Below are positions 29,293-39,877 of a DNA stretch of 53,352 bases, piece after piece. The notes under the pieces are model-generated. The model saw only the letters and a list, made by a program, of their open reading frames with translations. It searched no databases and was not told the DNA's origin. The DNA comes from Dysgonamonadaceae bacterium (GTDB taxonomy: Bacteria; Bacteroidota; Bacteroidia; Bacteroidales; Dysgonomonadaceae). The stretch lies in the NCBI GenBank assembly GCA_031269865.1, contig JAISYO010000025.1, positions 1-53,352 on the forward strand. The letters are read 5' to 3'. Each line of letters begins with the position of its first letter. Positions within the stretch are counted from its first letter, which is position 1. Made by a program: the position numbers and the translations under genes.

Positions 29293-31449
29293 ATGAAAGG
29301 ACAGAATTTTCTTATGGCCATAATCTTATCGGGAAGCCTGTTTTCTTGCAACAACGCCGCGGAAAGACCGCAGGTGGAAAAAGATGCCCGCCGCGACTTG
29401 GGCGAAATCATTGGTAAACCGGTTCCCAACATCGAATCGGGCATTCTGACACCCGAAATCCTTTACAGCTTCGGGCGCATTGGCGACGTGGCGGTTTCGC
29501 CCGACAAATCGCAGGTTCTTTATCAGGTAACCTATGTGAGCATCGAGCAGAATAAGACGAACCCCGAACTTTTCATCGTGAAAACCGACGGATCGGGCAA
29601 AAAGCAACTCACGCGCACCAACAACCGCGAGAGCAACCCTCAGTGGATCAACGGCGGAAAAAAGATTGCCTTTTTGAGCAACGAGGGCGGTTCGTCGCAA
29701 ATATGGACGATCAACCCCGACGGCGGCGGTATGACGAAGCTGACGCATACCGATGGCGACATCGACGGCTTTATTTTTTCGCCCGACAATACAAAAATAC
29801 TCTTTGTCAAAAACGTGAAGTGCAGGGAAACGGCGCAGGACCGCTATCCCGACTTGGACAAAGCGGCGGGGCGCGTGGTGGACAGCCTGATGTACAAACA
29901 TTGGGATCAGTGGGTGGAAGCCGTTCCGCACCCTTTCGTGGCGGACATTATCGACTGTAAATTACAGCACGTGAAAGATTTGCTCGAAGGTACGCCCTTC
30001 GAGTCGCCGATGCTTCCCTTTGGCGGAATGGAACAGTTGGCGTGGAGTCCCGACAGCAAAACCATCGCCTACACCTGCCGCAAAAAAGTGGGCAAAGAAC
30101 ACTCGCTCTCAACCAATTCCGATATTTATTTCTACGATTTGGCATCGGGCAACACCACGAACATAACCGAAGGAATGATGGGTTACGATATGAACCCGCA
30201 GTTTTCGCCCGACGGAAAATTCCTCGCGTGGCAGAGTATGGAACGCGATGGCTACGAATCGGACAAGAACCGCCTCTTTGTGATGAACCTCGAAAACGGC
30301 GAAAAAACGGATCTGACGGAAAATTTCGATTACAATACCGATGCTTTTGTGTGGAACGCCGATAACAAAACGCTTTACTTGGTTGCCTGCGTGGAAGCCA
30401 AAACCCAACTTTTTTCGGCGGACAAAGACACGAAGGAAATCCACCCGATTACCGAAGGCGCACACGATTACGTGTCGGTTGACCTCGCCGAAAACAGCCT
30501 GATTGCCAAACGGCACTCGCTTTCGCAACCCGATAAAATCTATTCGGTGGACATTGCTTCGGGTGCGGCGAGCGAACTTTCCTTCGAAAACAAAACGATC
30601 CTCGACAAGCTGACGATGGGCAAGGTGGAAGAACGATGGATTCCCACCACCGACGGCAAAAAAATGCACACGTGGGTGGTTTATCCGCCCAATTTCGACG
30701 CCGAGAAGAAATATCCGGCAATCTTGTACTGTCAGGGCGGACCGCAAAACACCGTGAGCCAATTTTGGTCCTACCGTTGGAATTTGCAGATGATGGCGGC
30801 AAACGGCTATATCGTTGTCGCCCCCAACCGCCGGGGCTTGCCGGGCTTCGGGCAGGAATGGAACGAGCAAATTAGCGGCGATTATCCGGGGCAGAATATG
30901 AAAGACTATCTGTCGGCGATTGATGCCGTGGCGCAAGAACCCTTCGTCGATGAAATGCGGCTCGGCTGCACGGGCGCGAGCTACGGCGGTTTTTCGGTGT
31001 ATTGGTTAGCCGGAAATCATCACAAGCGGTTCAAGGCGTTTTTGGCGCACGCCGGCATTTTCAACCTCGAAGCGCAATACCTCGAAACCGAAGAAATGTG
31101 GTTTGCCGAATGGGATTTGGGCGGTTCGTTTTGGGACAAGTCCAACGCCGTGGCGCAACGTTCCTACGCCAATTCGCCGCACCGTTTCGTGGAAAATTGG
31201 GACACGCCGATAATGATCACGCACGGCGAACACGATTACCGCATACTCGCCTCACAAGGTATGATGGCGTTCAACGCCGCGCAGTTGCGCAACATTCCCT
31301 CGCGAATGCTCATCTTCCCCGACGAAAACCATTGGATTGCCAAACCGCAAAACGGCATCTTGTTCCAGCGAGAATTTTTCCGTTGGTTCGATCAGTGGCT
31401 GAAACCGTCCCCCGAACATTCGGGCGAGGAAGAAATTTCATTAAATTGA
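29293..31449 (+). CDS. S9 family peptidase (prolyl oligopeptidase/DPP-like)
   Basis: Beta-propeller WD-like repeats and 'GCTGASYGGFSVYWLAG' serine motif, 'THGEHDYR' and 'ENHWI' catalytic residues. Confidence 0.93.
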   Translation: MKGQNFLMAIILSGSLFSCNNAAERPQVEKDARRDLGEIIGKPVPNIESGILTPEILYSFGRIGDVAVSPDKSQVLYQVTYVSIEQNKTNPELFIVKTDGSGKKQLTRTNNRESNPQWINGGKKIAFLSNEGGSSQIWTINPDGGGMTKLTHTDGDIDGFIFSPDNTKILFVKNVKCRETAQDRYPDLDKAAGRVVDSLMYKHWDQWVEAVPHPFVADIIDCKLQHVKDLLEGTPFESPMLPFGGMEQLAWSPDSKTIAYTCRKKVGKEHSLSTNSDIYFYDLASGNTTNITEGMMGYDMNPQFSPDGKFLAWQSMERDGYESDKNRLFVMNLENGEKTDLTENFDYNTDAFVWNADNKTLYLVACVEAKTQLFSADKDTKEIHPITEGAHDYVSVDLAENSLIAKRHSLSQPDKIYSVDIASGAASELSFENKTILDKLTMGKVEERWIPTTDGKKMHTWVVYPPNFDAEKKYPAILYCQGGPQNTVSQFWSYRWNLQMMAANGYIVVAPNRRGLPGFGQEWNEQISGDYPGQNMKDYLSAIDAVAQEPFVDEMRLGCTGASYGGFSVYWLAGNHHKRFKAFLAHAGIFNLEAQYLETEEMWFAEWDLGGSFWDKSNAVAQRSYANSPHRFVENWDTPIMITHGEHDYRILASQGMMAFNAAQLRNIPSRMLIFPDENHWIAKPQNGILFQREFFRWFDQWLKPSPEHSGEEEISLN

Positions 31450-31531
31450 GAATTAATAGATTAGGACAAAGGCGAATGCGAAGAGGGGCGTACTTTCATT
31501 CGCATTCGTCTTTGTCCTTCCGTCCTTTCCA

Positions 31532-32725
31532 TCATTCCACATAAAGCACCAAGCCTTTCAGGTATTCCCCTTCGGGGTGGAAAATGTTGATGGGATGATC
31601 GTCAGGTTGGGTAAGTTGGTGCAGAATCCGCACGTTGCGACCCGATATAGCCGCCGCGCTGAACACCGCCAGCCGAAATTGCTCTCTCGATATGACTTGC
31701 GAGCAGGAAAAAGTGAACAGCAGTCCGCCCGGCGCGATTTTTTGCAAGGCAGCCAAGTTCAATTTCTTATAGCCTTGCAGCGCGTTGTTGATTGCTTCGC
31801 GGTGCTTGGCGAAGGCGGGCGGATCGAGGACGATCAAGTCGTAGGCTCCGGGTTGCGCTTGTTTCAAGAAGCGGAAAGCGTCGTCGGCACAAGCCGCGTG
31901 GCGCGGTTCTTCGCCAAAATTCAGCCTCACATTTTCTTCCGCCAGCATAACGGCTTTCGCCGAACTGTCCACCGAATGAACCGATTGTGCGCCGCCGCGA
32001 AGGGCATAAACCGAAAAACCGCCCGTGTAACTGAACAGGTTCAACACGCGGCGATTGGGCGACAGGCTTTCCAACAGACGGCGGTTGTTGCGCTGATCGA
32101 TAAAAAATCCGGTTTTCTGCCCCTTCCGCCAGTCGATACGGAATTTCAAACCGTTTTCAACGGCAATCGCTTCGGCGTTTTTCCCGCCAAGCAGGTAATC
32201 GTCTTCGGGCGAAATATCGGCTTTGAACGGCAGGGTGCCTTCCGATTTATAATACACATTTTGGAGCATGTCGCCGGGCATCACTTTCCGCAAAGCGTCC
32301 AATAATTGCCCCTTCGCCTCGTGCATGCCCACGGAATGTGCCTGAACGACAGCCGTATTGCCATACATATCAATGATGAGTCCGGGCAAGCCGTCGCCTT
32401 CGCCGTGAACCAAGCGGTAGGTGTTGTTCATCGGATTTACCAATCCCAAGGCAAGCCGCAGAGAATAGGCGGCGGAAAGTCGTTTTTCAAAAAAATCCGT
32501 GTCGATGCCCTCATCGCTGAACGACAATATCCGCACCGCGATGCTTCCGATTTGGTAATGCCCCACCCCCAAAAAACCGCCTTCGTGGGCAACGACGCGA
32601 ACAACGTCCCCCTCGCGCAAATTCGCGGGTTTCTGAGCCACCGCACCGGAAAAAACCCAAGGGTGGAAACGTTTGATGGATTCGTCTTTCTTCGGACGAA
32701 GAACGATTTGCGGTGTTGCAGTCAT
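31532..32725 (-). CDS. rlmI: Class I SAM-dependent rRNA methyltransferase (RlmI-like)
   Basis: N-terminal PUA 'FHPWVFSGAV', 'LNLFSYTGGFSVYALRGGA', 'DLIVLDPPAFAK'. Confidence 0.88.
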   Translation of the reverse strand: MTATPQIVLRPKKDESIKRFHPWVFSGAVAQKPANLREGDVVRVVAHEGGFLGVGHYQIGSIAVRILSFSDEGIDTDFFEKRLSAAYSLRLALGLVNPMNNTYRLVHGEGDGLPGLIIDMYGNTAVVQAHSVGMHEAKGQLLDALRKVMPGDMLQNVYYKSEGTLPFKADISPEDDYLLGGKNAEAIAVENGLKFRIDWRKGQKTGFFIDQRNNRRLLESLSPNRRVLNLFSYTGGFSVYALRGGAQSVHSVDSSAKAVMLAEENVRLNFGEEPRHAACADDAFRFLKQAQPGAYDLIVLDPPAFAKHREAINNALQGYKKLNLAALQKIAPGGLLFTFSCSQVISREQFRLAVFSAAAISGRNVRILHQLTQPDDHPINIFHPEGEYLKGLVLYVE

Positions 32726-33306
32726 AAGTTTATCGAGTGGTTCTTAGTTGCGTTCAAATAATTGTAGATGCGAAGGCAAGCCCAAGCGTCGAGGGCGGCG
32801 TAGGACTGTTGCGCGGGTGTGAGATAGGGTGCTCCCCAATTGGAAAGCCGCTGGTTTTTAGAGAGTTTCTTCCCGAAAATCAGCGCGTAAATCTTTTGCA
32901 GGCTGAGATCTTCAATGTCGAACTGCTTGACGAAGGACTGCAAATCCAAAAAGTTGTCGGGGGCGGTAGCCACACGTTTGCGGATAGCGGCGAAATCGTC
33001 GCGCAGCGAAAGCCCTATTTTTTGTATGTCGGCGTTGCAGATGATGGCGTCTAAGGCATCAGGATAGCCTATTTTGTTGAGCCTGAAAAGGAAACACTTG
33101 TCTTCGGTGGACAACTGCAAAAGGGCAACCTTGTGGATTACGCCACGCTGAAAAGCGGGTTTGGTTTCCGTGTCGAAGCCTATCGGCGAAAAATGAGAGA
33201 GGTAGTCCACGGCGGCTTGTACCCCTGCCACATTGTCCACCACGACGATTTTCCCCGGAAAAGTTTCGAGTGGCAACTCTGCAATTTGGCTTTTTTCGAT
33301 CTTCAT
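32722..33306 (-). CDS. 3'-5' exonuclease (DEDD family)
   Basis: 'IGFDTETKPAFQRG', 'LQSFVKQFDIEDLSLQKIYALIFGKKLSKNQRLSNWG', 'YAALDAWACLRIY'. Confidence 0.9.
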   Translation of the reverse strand: MKIEKSQIAELPLETFPGKIVVVDNVAGVQAAVDYLSHFSPIGFDTETKPAFQRGVIHKVALLQLSTEDKCFLFRLNKIGYPDALDAIICNADIQKIGLSLRDDFAAIRKRVATAPDNFLDLQSFVKQFDIEDLSLQKIYALIFGKKLSKNQRLSNWGAPYLTPAQQSYAALDAWACLRIYNYLNATKNHSINL

Positions 33307-33872
33307 TCCCTAAAGCCCCCTTCGTTTTCGTTCTCGCCCGGATATTCGTCCCCGATATTGTCGGCGTACAGCAAGGTGTGCACCGGACGAAGGACATTGA
33401 CGAGCTTCTGTCCCCAATAATTCTTGAAATTTTCCGTAACAACCGCCAAGGCTTCGAGCATCTGTTCGGCGATAGCATATTGATAGACAGACACAAAATT
33501 GCGTATGTCCTGATAAATATCGGCAATGTTTTCCGAAATGAAAGCGGAAACCGGGGTGTCGCTGTATTTCATATCTTCCACAAAGGCATCGAGATAGGCG
33601 TCTGCCCCGCCCATAATGCGGGCTACCTTCCCTGCCACGCAAGCGTAATCTTCTTCGCGCACGAAAGTTTCGCCCGATTCTTCGCCCACGACAAGCGTTT
33701 CGGGCAACAGCGCGGCTTTCAGGTAGAGCATCGGTAAGAGGCGCGACATTTTTGTCAGCCATTCCTTCCGTGCGATGCCTTCATCGCTTTCGAGCATGGC
33801 GCAAAACTCAACCCCCACCGTTACGAAGTCGATTACCGGCTTGGAATAAATTATATCCGATGAATTTGACAT
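33303..33872 (-). CDS. DUF5063-like protein
   Basis: 'YSKPVIDFVTVGVEFCAMLE', Bacteroidetes-typical neighbour of the 3'-5' exonuclease. Confidence 0.7.
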   Translation of the reverse strand: MSNSSDIIYSKPVIDFVTVGVEFCAMLESDEGIARKEWLTKMSRLLPMLYLKAALLPETLVVGEESGETFVREEDYACVAGKVARIMGGADAYLDAFVEDMKYSDTPVSAFISENIADIYQDIRNFVSVYQYAIAEQMLEALAVVTENFKNYWGQKLVNVLRPVHTLLYADNIGDEYPGENENEGGFRE

Positions 33873-34008
33873 TGATGCTTTTTTTTACAAAGGTAGTGAA
33901 AGTTGAGTGCAAAAAGCAAACTTGTTTGAATTTCATCTGCCAAAAAGAACAAAAAATAGAATTATTCCCCTATCTTTGTAGCTGTAACAATCAAAAAGGA
34001 AACAGAAT

Positions 34009-34590
34009 ATGAAAAAATTTACCTACATTCTACTGATTGCCGCTTTGGGTGCGGTAACCTTATCGAGTTGCGGCTACAACACGATGGTGGAAAAACAAGA
34101 AGCCCTAACCTCGCAATGGGGCAACGTGCAAAACGCCTATCAGCGCAGGGCTGATCTCATTCCCACCTTGGCAGCCACCGTCAAAGGCTACGCCACCCAC
34201 GAGCAGGAAACCTTCACGCAAGTAACCGAGGCACGCGCAAAAGCCACGCAGATGAACATTGGCGCGGACGATCTCACGGAAGAAAAACTGCAACAGTATC
34301 AACAGACGCAGGGCGAATTGAGCCGGGCGTTGGGGCGTTTGCTGCTCATACAGGAAAATTACCCCGAATTGAAAGCCAACACAAATTTCCTCGCCTTGCA
34401 GGACGAGTTGGCGGGAACCGAAAACCGCATTTCGGTGGAAAGAAACAAATTCAACGAAACCACGCAGGGCTACAACCAATATATCCGTAAATTTCCGCAA
34501 GTGATTTACGCCGGGTGGTTCGGTTTCAAGACGAAAGCCTATTTCGAAGCTGCGCAGGAAGCCCAATCCGCCCCCAAGGTGCAGTTTTAA
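34009..34590 (+). CDS. LemA family lipoprotein
   Basis: 'YNTMVEKQEALTSQWGNVQNAYQRRADLIPTLAATVKGYATHEQETF'. Confidence 0.95.
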   Translation: MKKFTYILLIAALGAVTLSSCGYNTMVEKQEALTSQWGNVQNAYQRRADLIPTLAATVKGYATHEQETFTQVTEARAKATQMNIGADDLTEEKLQQYQQTQGELSRALGRLLLIQENYPELKANTNFLALQDELAGTENRISVERNKFNETTQGYNQYIRKFPQVIYAGWFGFKTKAYFEAAQEAQSAPKVQF

Positions 34591-34611
34591 CGTTTCGAAA
34601 CACTCACGCCG

Positions 34612-35034
34612 ATGCTGAACAGCAAGGAAATAAAGCAGGTAAAGCAATCCATTTCGGAAGCCGAAAAACAAACTTCGGGCGAAATCCGCGTGTATGTGGC
34701 ACGACGTTGCGAGGGCGATCCGATGGACATCGCCCTGCAAAAATTCCATTCGCTGAAAATGCAGCAAACGCAATTCCGCAACGCCGTGTTGATTTTCGTT
34801 TGCCCAAGCGAGCGCAAAACCGCCATCGTGGGCGACGAAGGCATTCACAATCAGGCGAAACCCCGTTTTTGGGACGAGGCGTTGAGTGAAATGATGGCGC
34901 ATTTTCGCCGCGGCGACATTGTTTCCGGCATCTGCGGCGGCGTGGCTGTCGTCGGCGGTTTAATCAAAGAGAAATATCCCTATTCCGACAACGACGTAAA
35001 TGAATTGAGCGATGAGGTTATTGTGGACGCGTGA
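34612..35034 (+). CDS. TPM domain protein (cytosolic)
   Basis: 'ISEAEKQTSGEIRVYVARRCEGDP', 'RKTAIVGDEGIHNQ'; next to LemA and second TPM gene. Confidence 0.88.
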   Translation: MLNSKEIKQVKQSISEAEKQTSGEIRVYVARRCEGDPMDIALQKFHSLKMQQTQFRNAVLIFVCPSERKTAIVGDEGIHNQAKPRFWDEALSEMMAHFRRGDIVSGICGGVAVVGGLIKEKYPYSDNDVNELSDEVIVDA

Positions 35035-35791
35035 TTTCCTTTGGCTGTTCGTCCTGCTCTTTTCGGCGGGAATATCGGCGCAAGACATTCCCGATCCAAT
35101 GTCGCCGCCCCGGTTGGTAAACGATTTCGCCAATCTTTTTTCGGCAGTCGAAAAACAAGCCCTCGAAGCGAAACTCTTGGCGTACAACGATTCCACGTCC
35201 ACGCAAATTTACGTGGTAACGGTTGGCGATCTCGGCGGCTATCCCGTGGCAGATTTCGCCTTCAAGTTGGGCGAAAAATGGGGTGTCGGGCAGAAAGACA
35301 AGGACAACGGCGCGGTTATCCTCATCAAGCCGAAAACGTCCGACAGCCGCGGGCAAGCCTTCATTGCCACTGGATACGGCTTGGAAGCCTACCTCAACGA
35401 TGCTTTTGCCGGGCGTATCGTCCGCGACAAGATGATTCCGTATTTTCGGGAAAACGATTATTTCGGGGGCGCGAACGCGGCGGCGGACGCCATCATCGCA
35501 AGGCTTTCGGGACAGTTCGATGCCGATGAGGAAGAAGACGATGGTTTTGAGGCTTTTATCATTTTCGTTATCGTGCTGATTATCCTCTTCATCATCATCA
35601 GTAGTATCCTTTCCAAGTACGGCGGCGATCAAAATATCGGCGGCGGCAAAAACAATCGGGGCGATCGCAACATCTTTTTCCCGCCCGTCAGCGGTGGCGG
35701 TTGGGGCAGGGGCGGCGGCGGTTTTGGCGGCGGCTTCGGCGGTGGCGGCGGCGGAAGTTTCGGCGGCGGCGGCGCCGGGGGAAGTTGGTAA
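35012..35791 (+). CDS. TPM domain membrane protein with Gly-rich tail
   Basis: Signal peptide, 'RLVNDFANLFSAVEKQALEAKLLAYNDSTSTQIYVVTV', TM, 'GGGFGGGFGGGGGGSFGGGGAGGSW'. Confidence 0.92.
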   Translation: MRLLWTRDFLWLFVLLFSAGISAQDIPDPMSPPRLVNDFANLFSAVEKQALEAKLLAYNDSTSTQIYVVTVGDLGGYPVADFAFKLGEKWGVGQKDKDNGAVILIKPKTSDSRGQAFIATGYGLEAYLNDAFAGRIVRDKMIPYFRENDYFGGANAAADAIIARLSGQFDADEEEDDGFEAFIIFVIVLIILFIIISSILSKYGGDQNIGGGKNNRGDRNIFFPPVSGGGWGRGGGGFGGGFGGGGGGSFGGGGAGGSW

Positions 35792-35818
35792 TTTTGTAAC
35801 AATTAAAATTTTACCGCA

Positions 35819-36278
35819 ATGGTATATATGGATTTATTAAATGAGAGGCGGCAATCGAAAATAACAATCGCTTTTGGAATTTTCTGCCTTCTTTTTGCAA
35901 TCGTGCGGATTATAATAGATTCGAGCAGGGACGTGTTAAGTTTTCTCAATTCAGTGTTGTTTTTTCTGCTCGGAGTGAATTTTATACTCCAAGGTTGCGG
36001 TTATGAACGGCTTTTCGGAAAGGCATTTATCGCCATTGACGACGAGCAAATTGCGACAAAAACAAGTGTTTTCAAAAAAAAAGCAGAGCATTCGTTGGGA
36101 AAATGTAAAGTCGGTTGATTATAAGGCGAGTAGCATTTCGTTTCAAAAGGACAACGGCGAAAAAGAACTTTTCAGTTTGCCGGGCATTACCTTCCTATCG
36201 AGAAAATACATCAAAAAAAACATCGGCGATATTGCCAAAGAAAAAAACATAGAACTAAATCCATCTCGTTTTGTCTGA
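35819..36278 (+). pseudogene. Small membrane protein split by a one-base frameshift at an A9 tract
   Basis: ORFs 35819-36118 and 36003-36278 join into one continuous protein (...SVFKKKQSIRWENVKSVDYKASSISF...) if one A is removed from A9 at 36074-36082. Confidence 0.7.
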
Positions 36279-37200
36279 CAACACGCACCAACTCATCAGC
36301 ATCATCGGGCCCACGGCAAGCGGAAAAACGGCTTTCGCCGTGCGGTTGGCACTCGTGCTCGACGGCGAAATCATCAGCGGCGATTCGCGGCAGGTTTATC
36401 AGGGAATGGACGTCGGCACCGGAAAAGATTTGTCCGATTACGCGGTAAACGGAACGCAAATCCCTTACCACCTGATTGATATTCGCGATGCGGGCGAAAA
36501 ATACACCCTCTTTCATTACCAACACGATTTCCACGAGGCGTACCGCGACATTTTCTCGCGTGGGAAAACGCCCCTTTTGTGCGGTGGGACGGGGCTTTAC
36601 ATCGAATCGGTGCTGAAAGGCTACCGCCTGTTGGACGTGCCAGAAAACACGCCCTTGCGGAAAAGGTTGGAACATAAATCGTTGCCTGAACTGTCGGAAA
36701 TCTTAAACCGCTACAAAACCCTACACAACACCACCGACACCGACACGAAAAAACGGGCTATCCGCGCCATCGAAATTGCGGATTTCCAATCGCGGCAGAA
36801 CGCCGAGGTGCGCGACTACGAAGCCATCGACACGCTCATTATCGGGATAGACATTGATCGTGAGGCACGCCGCGAAAAAATATCTTCGCGCCTCAAAAAA
36901 AGATTGGACGAGGGTATGATCGAAGAAGTGAAAACGCTCATCGCCAACGGCGTTCAGCCCGGCGATTTAATCTACTACGGATTGGAATACAAGTTCGTTA
37001 CGCTCTACGTCGTCGGGGAAATCACTTTCGCCGAAATGTTTTCCCAACTCGAAACCGCGATCCACCAATTCGCCAAACGTCAGATGACGTGGTTCAGGGG
37101 TATGGAAAGGCGCGGTTTCACGATTCATTGGCTCGACGCATCGTTGCCGATGGAAGAAAAAATAGAAAAGAGCCTCGCCTGGATACGAAAATCCCAATAA
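36271..37200 (+). CDS. miaA: tRNA dimethylallyltransferase (MiaA family)
   Basis: 'IIGPTASGKTAFAVRLALVLDGEIISGDSRQVYQGMDVGTGK', 'GGTGLYIESVL'; apparent TTG start. Confidence 0.88.
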   Translation: MSDNTHQLISIIGPTASGKTAFAVRLALVLDGEIISGDSRQVYQGMDVGTGKDLSDYAVNGTQIPYHLIDIRDAGEKYTLFHYQHDFHEAYRDIFSRGKTPLLCGGTGLYIESVLKGYRLLDVPENTPLRKRLEHKSLPELSEILNRYKTLHNTTDTDTKKRAIRAIEIADFQSRQNAEVRDYEAIDTLIIGIDIDREARREKISSRLKKRLDEGMIEEVKTLIANGVQPGDLIYYGLEYKFVTLYVVGEITFAEMFSQLETAIHQFAKRQMTWFRGMERRGFTIHWLDASLPMEEKIEKSLAWIRKSQ

Positions 37201-37282
37201 AAATCGTACTTTTGTAGTCCGAAAAAAACGGACGGCGTTTGTCGCCACCGCTTGTCGATTACCATTAAATAGCTTACAAACA

Positions 37283-38440
37283 ATGATTAAAGGAACTTTC
37301 CCCGTCGAAAAATTCAACCGGATAGAAACGCCGTTTTATTATTACGACGTCGCGCTGTTGAGAAAAACGCTCGAAACTATCCGTAACGAAGTCAAAGACA
37401 AGAACTACCATATTCATTACGCGGTAAAGGCAAATGCCAACCCGCGAATTTTGAAGGAAATCGCATCTTACGGCTTCGGCGCCGACTGCGTGAGCGGAAA
37501 CGAAATCCTGCGTGCCCTCGAATGTGGCTTCCCTGCGTCGAAAATCGCTTTCGCGGGTGTCGGCAAAACCGACAAGGAAATTGAAATCGGCTTGGACAAC
37601 GATATTTTCTGCTTCAACGTGGAATCGCTGCCCGAATTGGAAGCCACCGCGAATTTGGCGGCAAAGAAAAACAAAACGGCGAAAGTCGCTTTCCGCATCA
37701 ACCCCAATATCGACGCGCACACGCACAAATACATCACTACCGGGCTGAACGAGAACAAGTTCGGCATCAACGAACAGGATTTGCCTGCCGCCATTGAATT
37801 TGTGCGCAAGCACAACTCGTTGGAAATGGCGGGAATGCACTTTCACATCGGCTCGCAGATTACCGATTTGTCGGCATTCGAAAATCTCTGCGTGAAGGCA
37901 CTCGAACTGCAACAATGGTTCGAGGAACAAGGCACGCCCTTGCAACTCATCAACGTGGGCGGCGGTTTGGGCATCAATTACCAACACCCGAACCATTGCC
38001 CGATAGCTGATTTTAAGTCGTATTTCCATCTCTACAATAAATACTTGAAGTTGAAAGACGGACAGTCGCTTCATTTTGAGTTGGGACGTTCGGTTGTCGC
38101 GCCCTGCGGATCGCTCATCACGCGGACGACATACGTGAAAAAAGGCGTGAGCAAGAATTTCCTGATCGTGGACGCGGGTATGACGGATTTGATTCGCCCG
38201 GCTTTGTATCAGGCGTTTCATCACATCGAAAACATTTCGTCCGAAGGCGAGTTGGAAAATTACGACGTGGTGGGACCGATTTGCGAATCAAGCGACGTTT
38301 TCGGCAAGGATATTTCGTTGAACCGCGCCAAACGCGGCGATTTCGTTGCTCTTCGTTCCGCCGGGGCTTACGGTGAGATTATGGCGTCGCAATACAACTG
38401 TCGCAATTTGCCCAAAGCTTATTTTTCCGATACGCTTTAA
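37283..38440 (+). CDS. lysA: Diaminopimelate decarboxylase
   Basis: 'HYAVKANANPRIL', 'GMHFHIGSQITDL', 'VGPICESSDVFGKD', 'GAYGEIMASQYN'. Confidence 0.95.
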   Translation: MIKGTFPVEKFNRIETPFYYYDVALLRKTLETIRNEVKDKNYHIHYAVKANANPRILKEIASYGFGADCVSGNEILRALECGFPASKIAFAGVGKTDKEIEIGLDNDIFCFNVESLPELEATANLAAKKNKTAKVAFRINPNIDAHTHKYITTGLNENKFGINEQDLPAAIEFVRKHNSLEMAGMHFHIGSQITDLSAFENLCVKALELQQWFEEQGTPLQLINVGGGLGINYQHPNHCPIADFKSYFHLYNKYLKLKDGQSLHFELGRSVVAPCGSLITRTTYVKKGVSKNFLIVDAGMTDLIRPALYQAFHHIENISSEGELENYDVVGPICESSDVFGKDISLNRAKRGDFVALRSAGAYGEIMASQYNCRNLPKAYFSDTL

Positions 38441-38469
38441 CATTTATATATCCTCATATTCAGGTTAGT

Positions 38470-39642
38470 ATGGATTTTTCCATTTCATCGTTGCTCGATT
38501 TTACCCTCGCGGATTGGATTCTTGGGGGAACGTTGCTCTTGTTTTTCCTCATACAGTCGCTGTTCTATTTTTTCTTGTATCGGAAACCCTGCCGCTACGA
38601 ATCGAAAAGGGTAAAAAATTTGATCTCGGACAATGAGTTGCCCCCCGTTTCCGTTGTCATCGTGTGCAAAAACGGCGCGGAAGATTTGGCGGCGAACCTG
38701 CCTCTCGTCTTGGAACAAGACTATCCCGATTTCGAGGTGGTGGTGGTAAACAGCGGCTCTACCGACGAAACGGATATGGCGTTAAAAGGCTTGGAACAAC
38801 AATATAAAAACTTGTACAACACCTATATACCCGCCGAAGCTAAAAGCATCAACGAAAAGAAACTCGCCCTGACTGTCGGGATTAAAGCGGCGAAAAATGA
38901 CATTCTGCTGTTTACCGAAGCTTATTGCAAACCCTCTTCGAACCGATGGATAAGGGAATTTGCCCCGCCGTTTTTGGCAGGGAAAGACATCGTGTTGGGC
39001 TTTTGCAAATTGGAAATCGCCAAGAAAACCCCGATGCGGAAATTTATGCTTTACGACAACCTGATCCACGGCTTGAAATACCTTTCTATGGCTCTTGTGG
39101 GGCTGCCGTACACGGGCATCGGGCGAAATATGGCGTACCGCAAAAAGCTGTTTTTCGAAAATAAAGGATTCTCCTCGTTCCTAAACATCGACGACGGCGA
39201 GGACGACTTGTTTCTCAACCGCATCGCCAAGCGGCAAAATACCGGCGTGGCGATTTCGCCCGATAGCATGACTTCAACTTCCACCGTCGATAGCTTTTCC
39301 ACTTGGCGATCGTTGAAATCCAAATACCTCTATACGAAGCAGTTCTATAAGGGTTTCAAGTCTTTTCTTTTCGGGTGGGAAAGCTTCTCGAAATACGCCT
39401 TTTACCTTGCGGTTCTCTGCGCCGTGGGGCTATATTTTGTTGTTGACTCCACGTTGTTGATTCCTGCGTTGGCGGTGTTGCTCTTTTTTGTGAGGTACGC
39501 CTTCCAACTGTCCGTTATCAATAAGGAAAGCCGATTGTTCGAAGCCGGAAAATACCACGTCGATTTATTCTTCCTCGATTTGTTTCAGCCTTTCAACAAC
39601 TTACGCTTCAAATGCTACGCCAACAAACGCAATCGGACGTAG
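38470..39642 (+). CDS. Glycosyltransferase family 2, membrane-associated
   Basis: 'PPVSVVIVCKNGAEDLAANLPLVLEQDYPDFEVVVVNSGSTDET', N- and C-terminal TMs. Confidence 0.9.
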   Translation: MDFSISSLLDFTLADWILGGTLLLFFLIQSLFYFFLYRKPCRYESKRVKNLISDNELPPVSVVIVCKNGAEDLAANLPLVLEQDYPDFEVVVVNSGSTDETDMALKGLEQQYKNLYNTYIPAEAKSINEKKLALTVGIKAAKNDILLFTEAYCKPSSNRWIREFAPPFLAGKDIVLGFCKLEIAKKTPMRKFMLYDNLIHGLKYLSMALVGLPYTGIGRNMAYRKKLFFENKGFSSFLNIDDGEDDLFLNRIAKRQNTGVAISPDSMTSTSTVDSFSTWRSLKSKYLYTKQFYKGFKSFLFGWESFSKYAFYLAVLCAVGLYFVVDSTLLIPALAVLLFFVRYAFQLSVINKESRLFEAGKYHVDLFFLDLFQPFNNLRFKCYANKRNRT

Positions 39643-39877
39643 GACTGACAGCCCCAAAACCGCTTGTTTCGGCATTTTTTCCCCCGCCTTCCAATGCCGT
39701 CCTGCCTTTTTGTCATATTAAATTTTAAATGCCGCCCTCGTGGGGTTAAATGCGGTTAATCCGCCATTTTTTTTGGTTAAAAGAGATAAAATCGCCGGTG
39801 TCTGTTAAAACATTGTATGCTTTTTGTGTCTATATTTGAAACCGAAAAATGTTAAATTGAAAAATAATAAATAGCTT

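Noticed and set aside
31577-32305. ORFs antisense to the RlmI-like gene
   Set aside because: Shadow ORFs opposite a conserved methyltransferase.
35680-35788. GGC-rich repetitive DNA
   Set aside because: Encodes the glycine-rich tail typical of TPM-domain proteins; not an independent repeat element.
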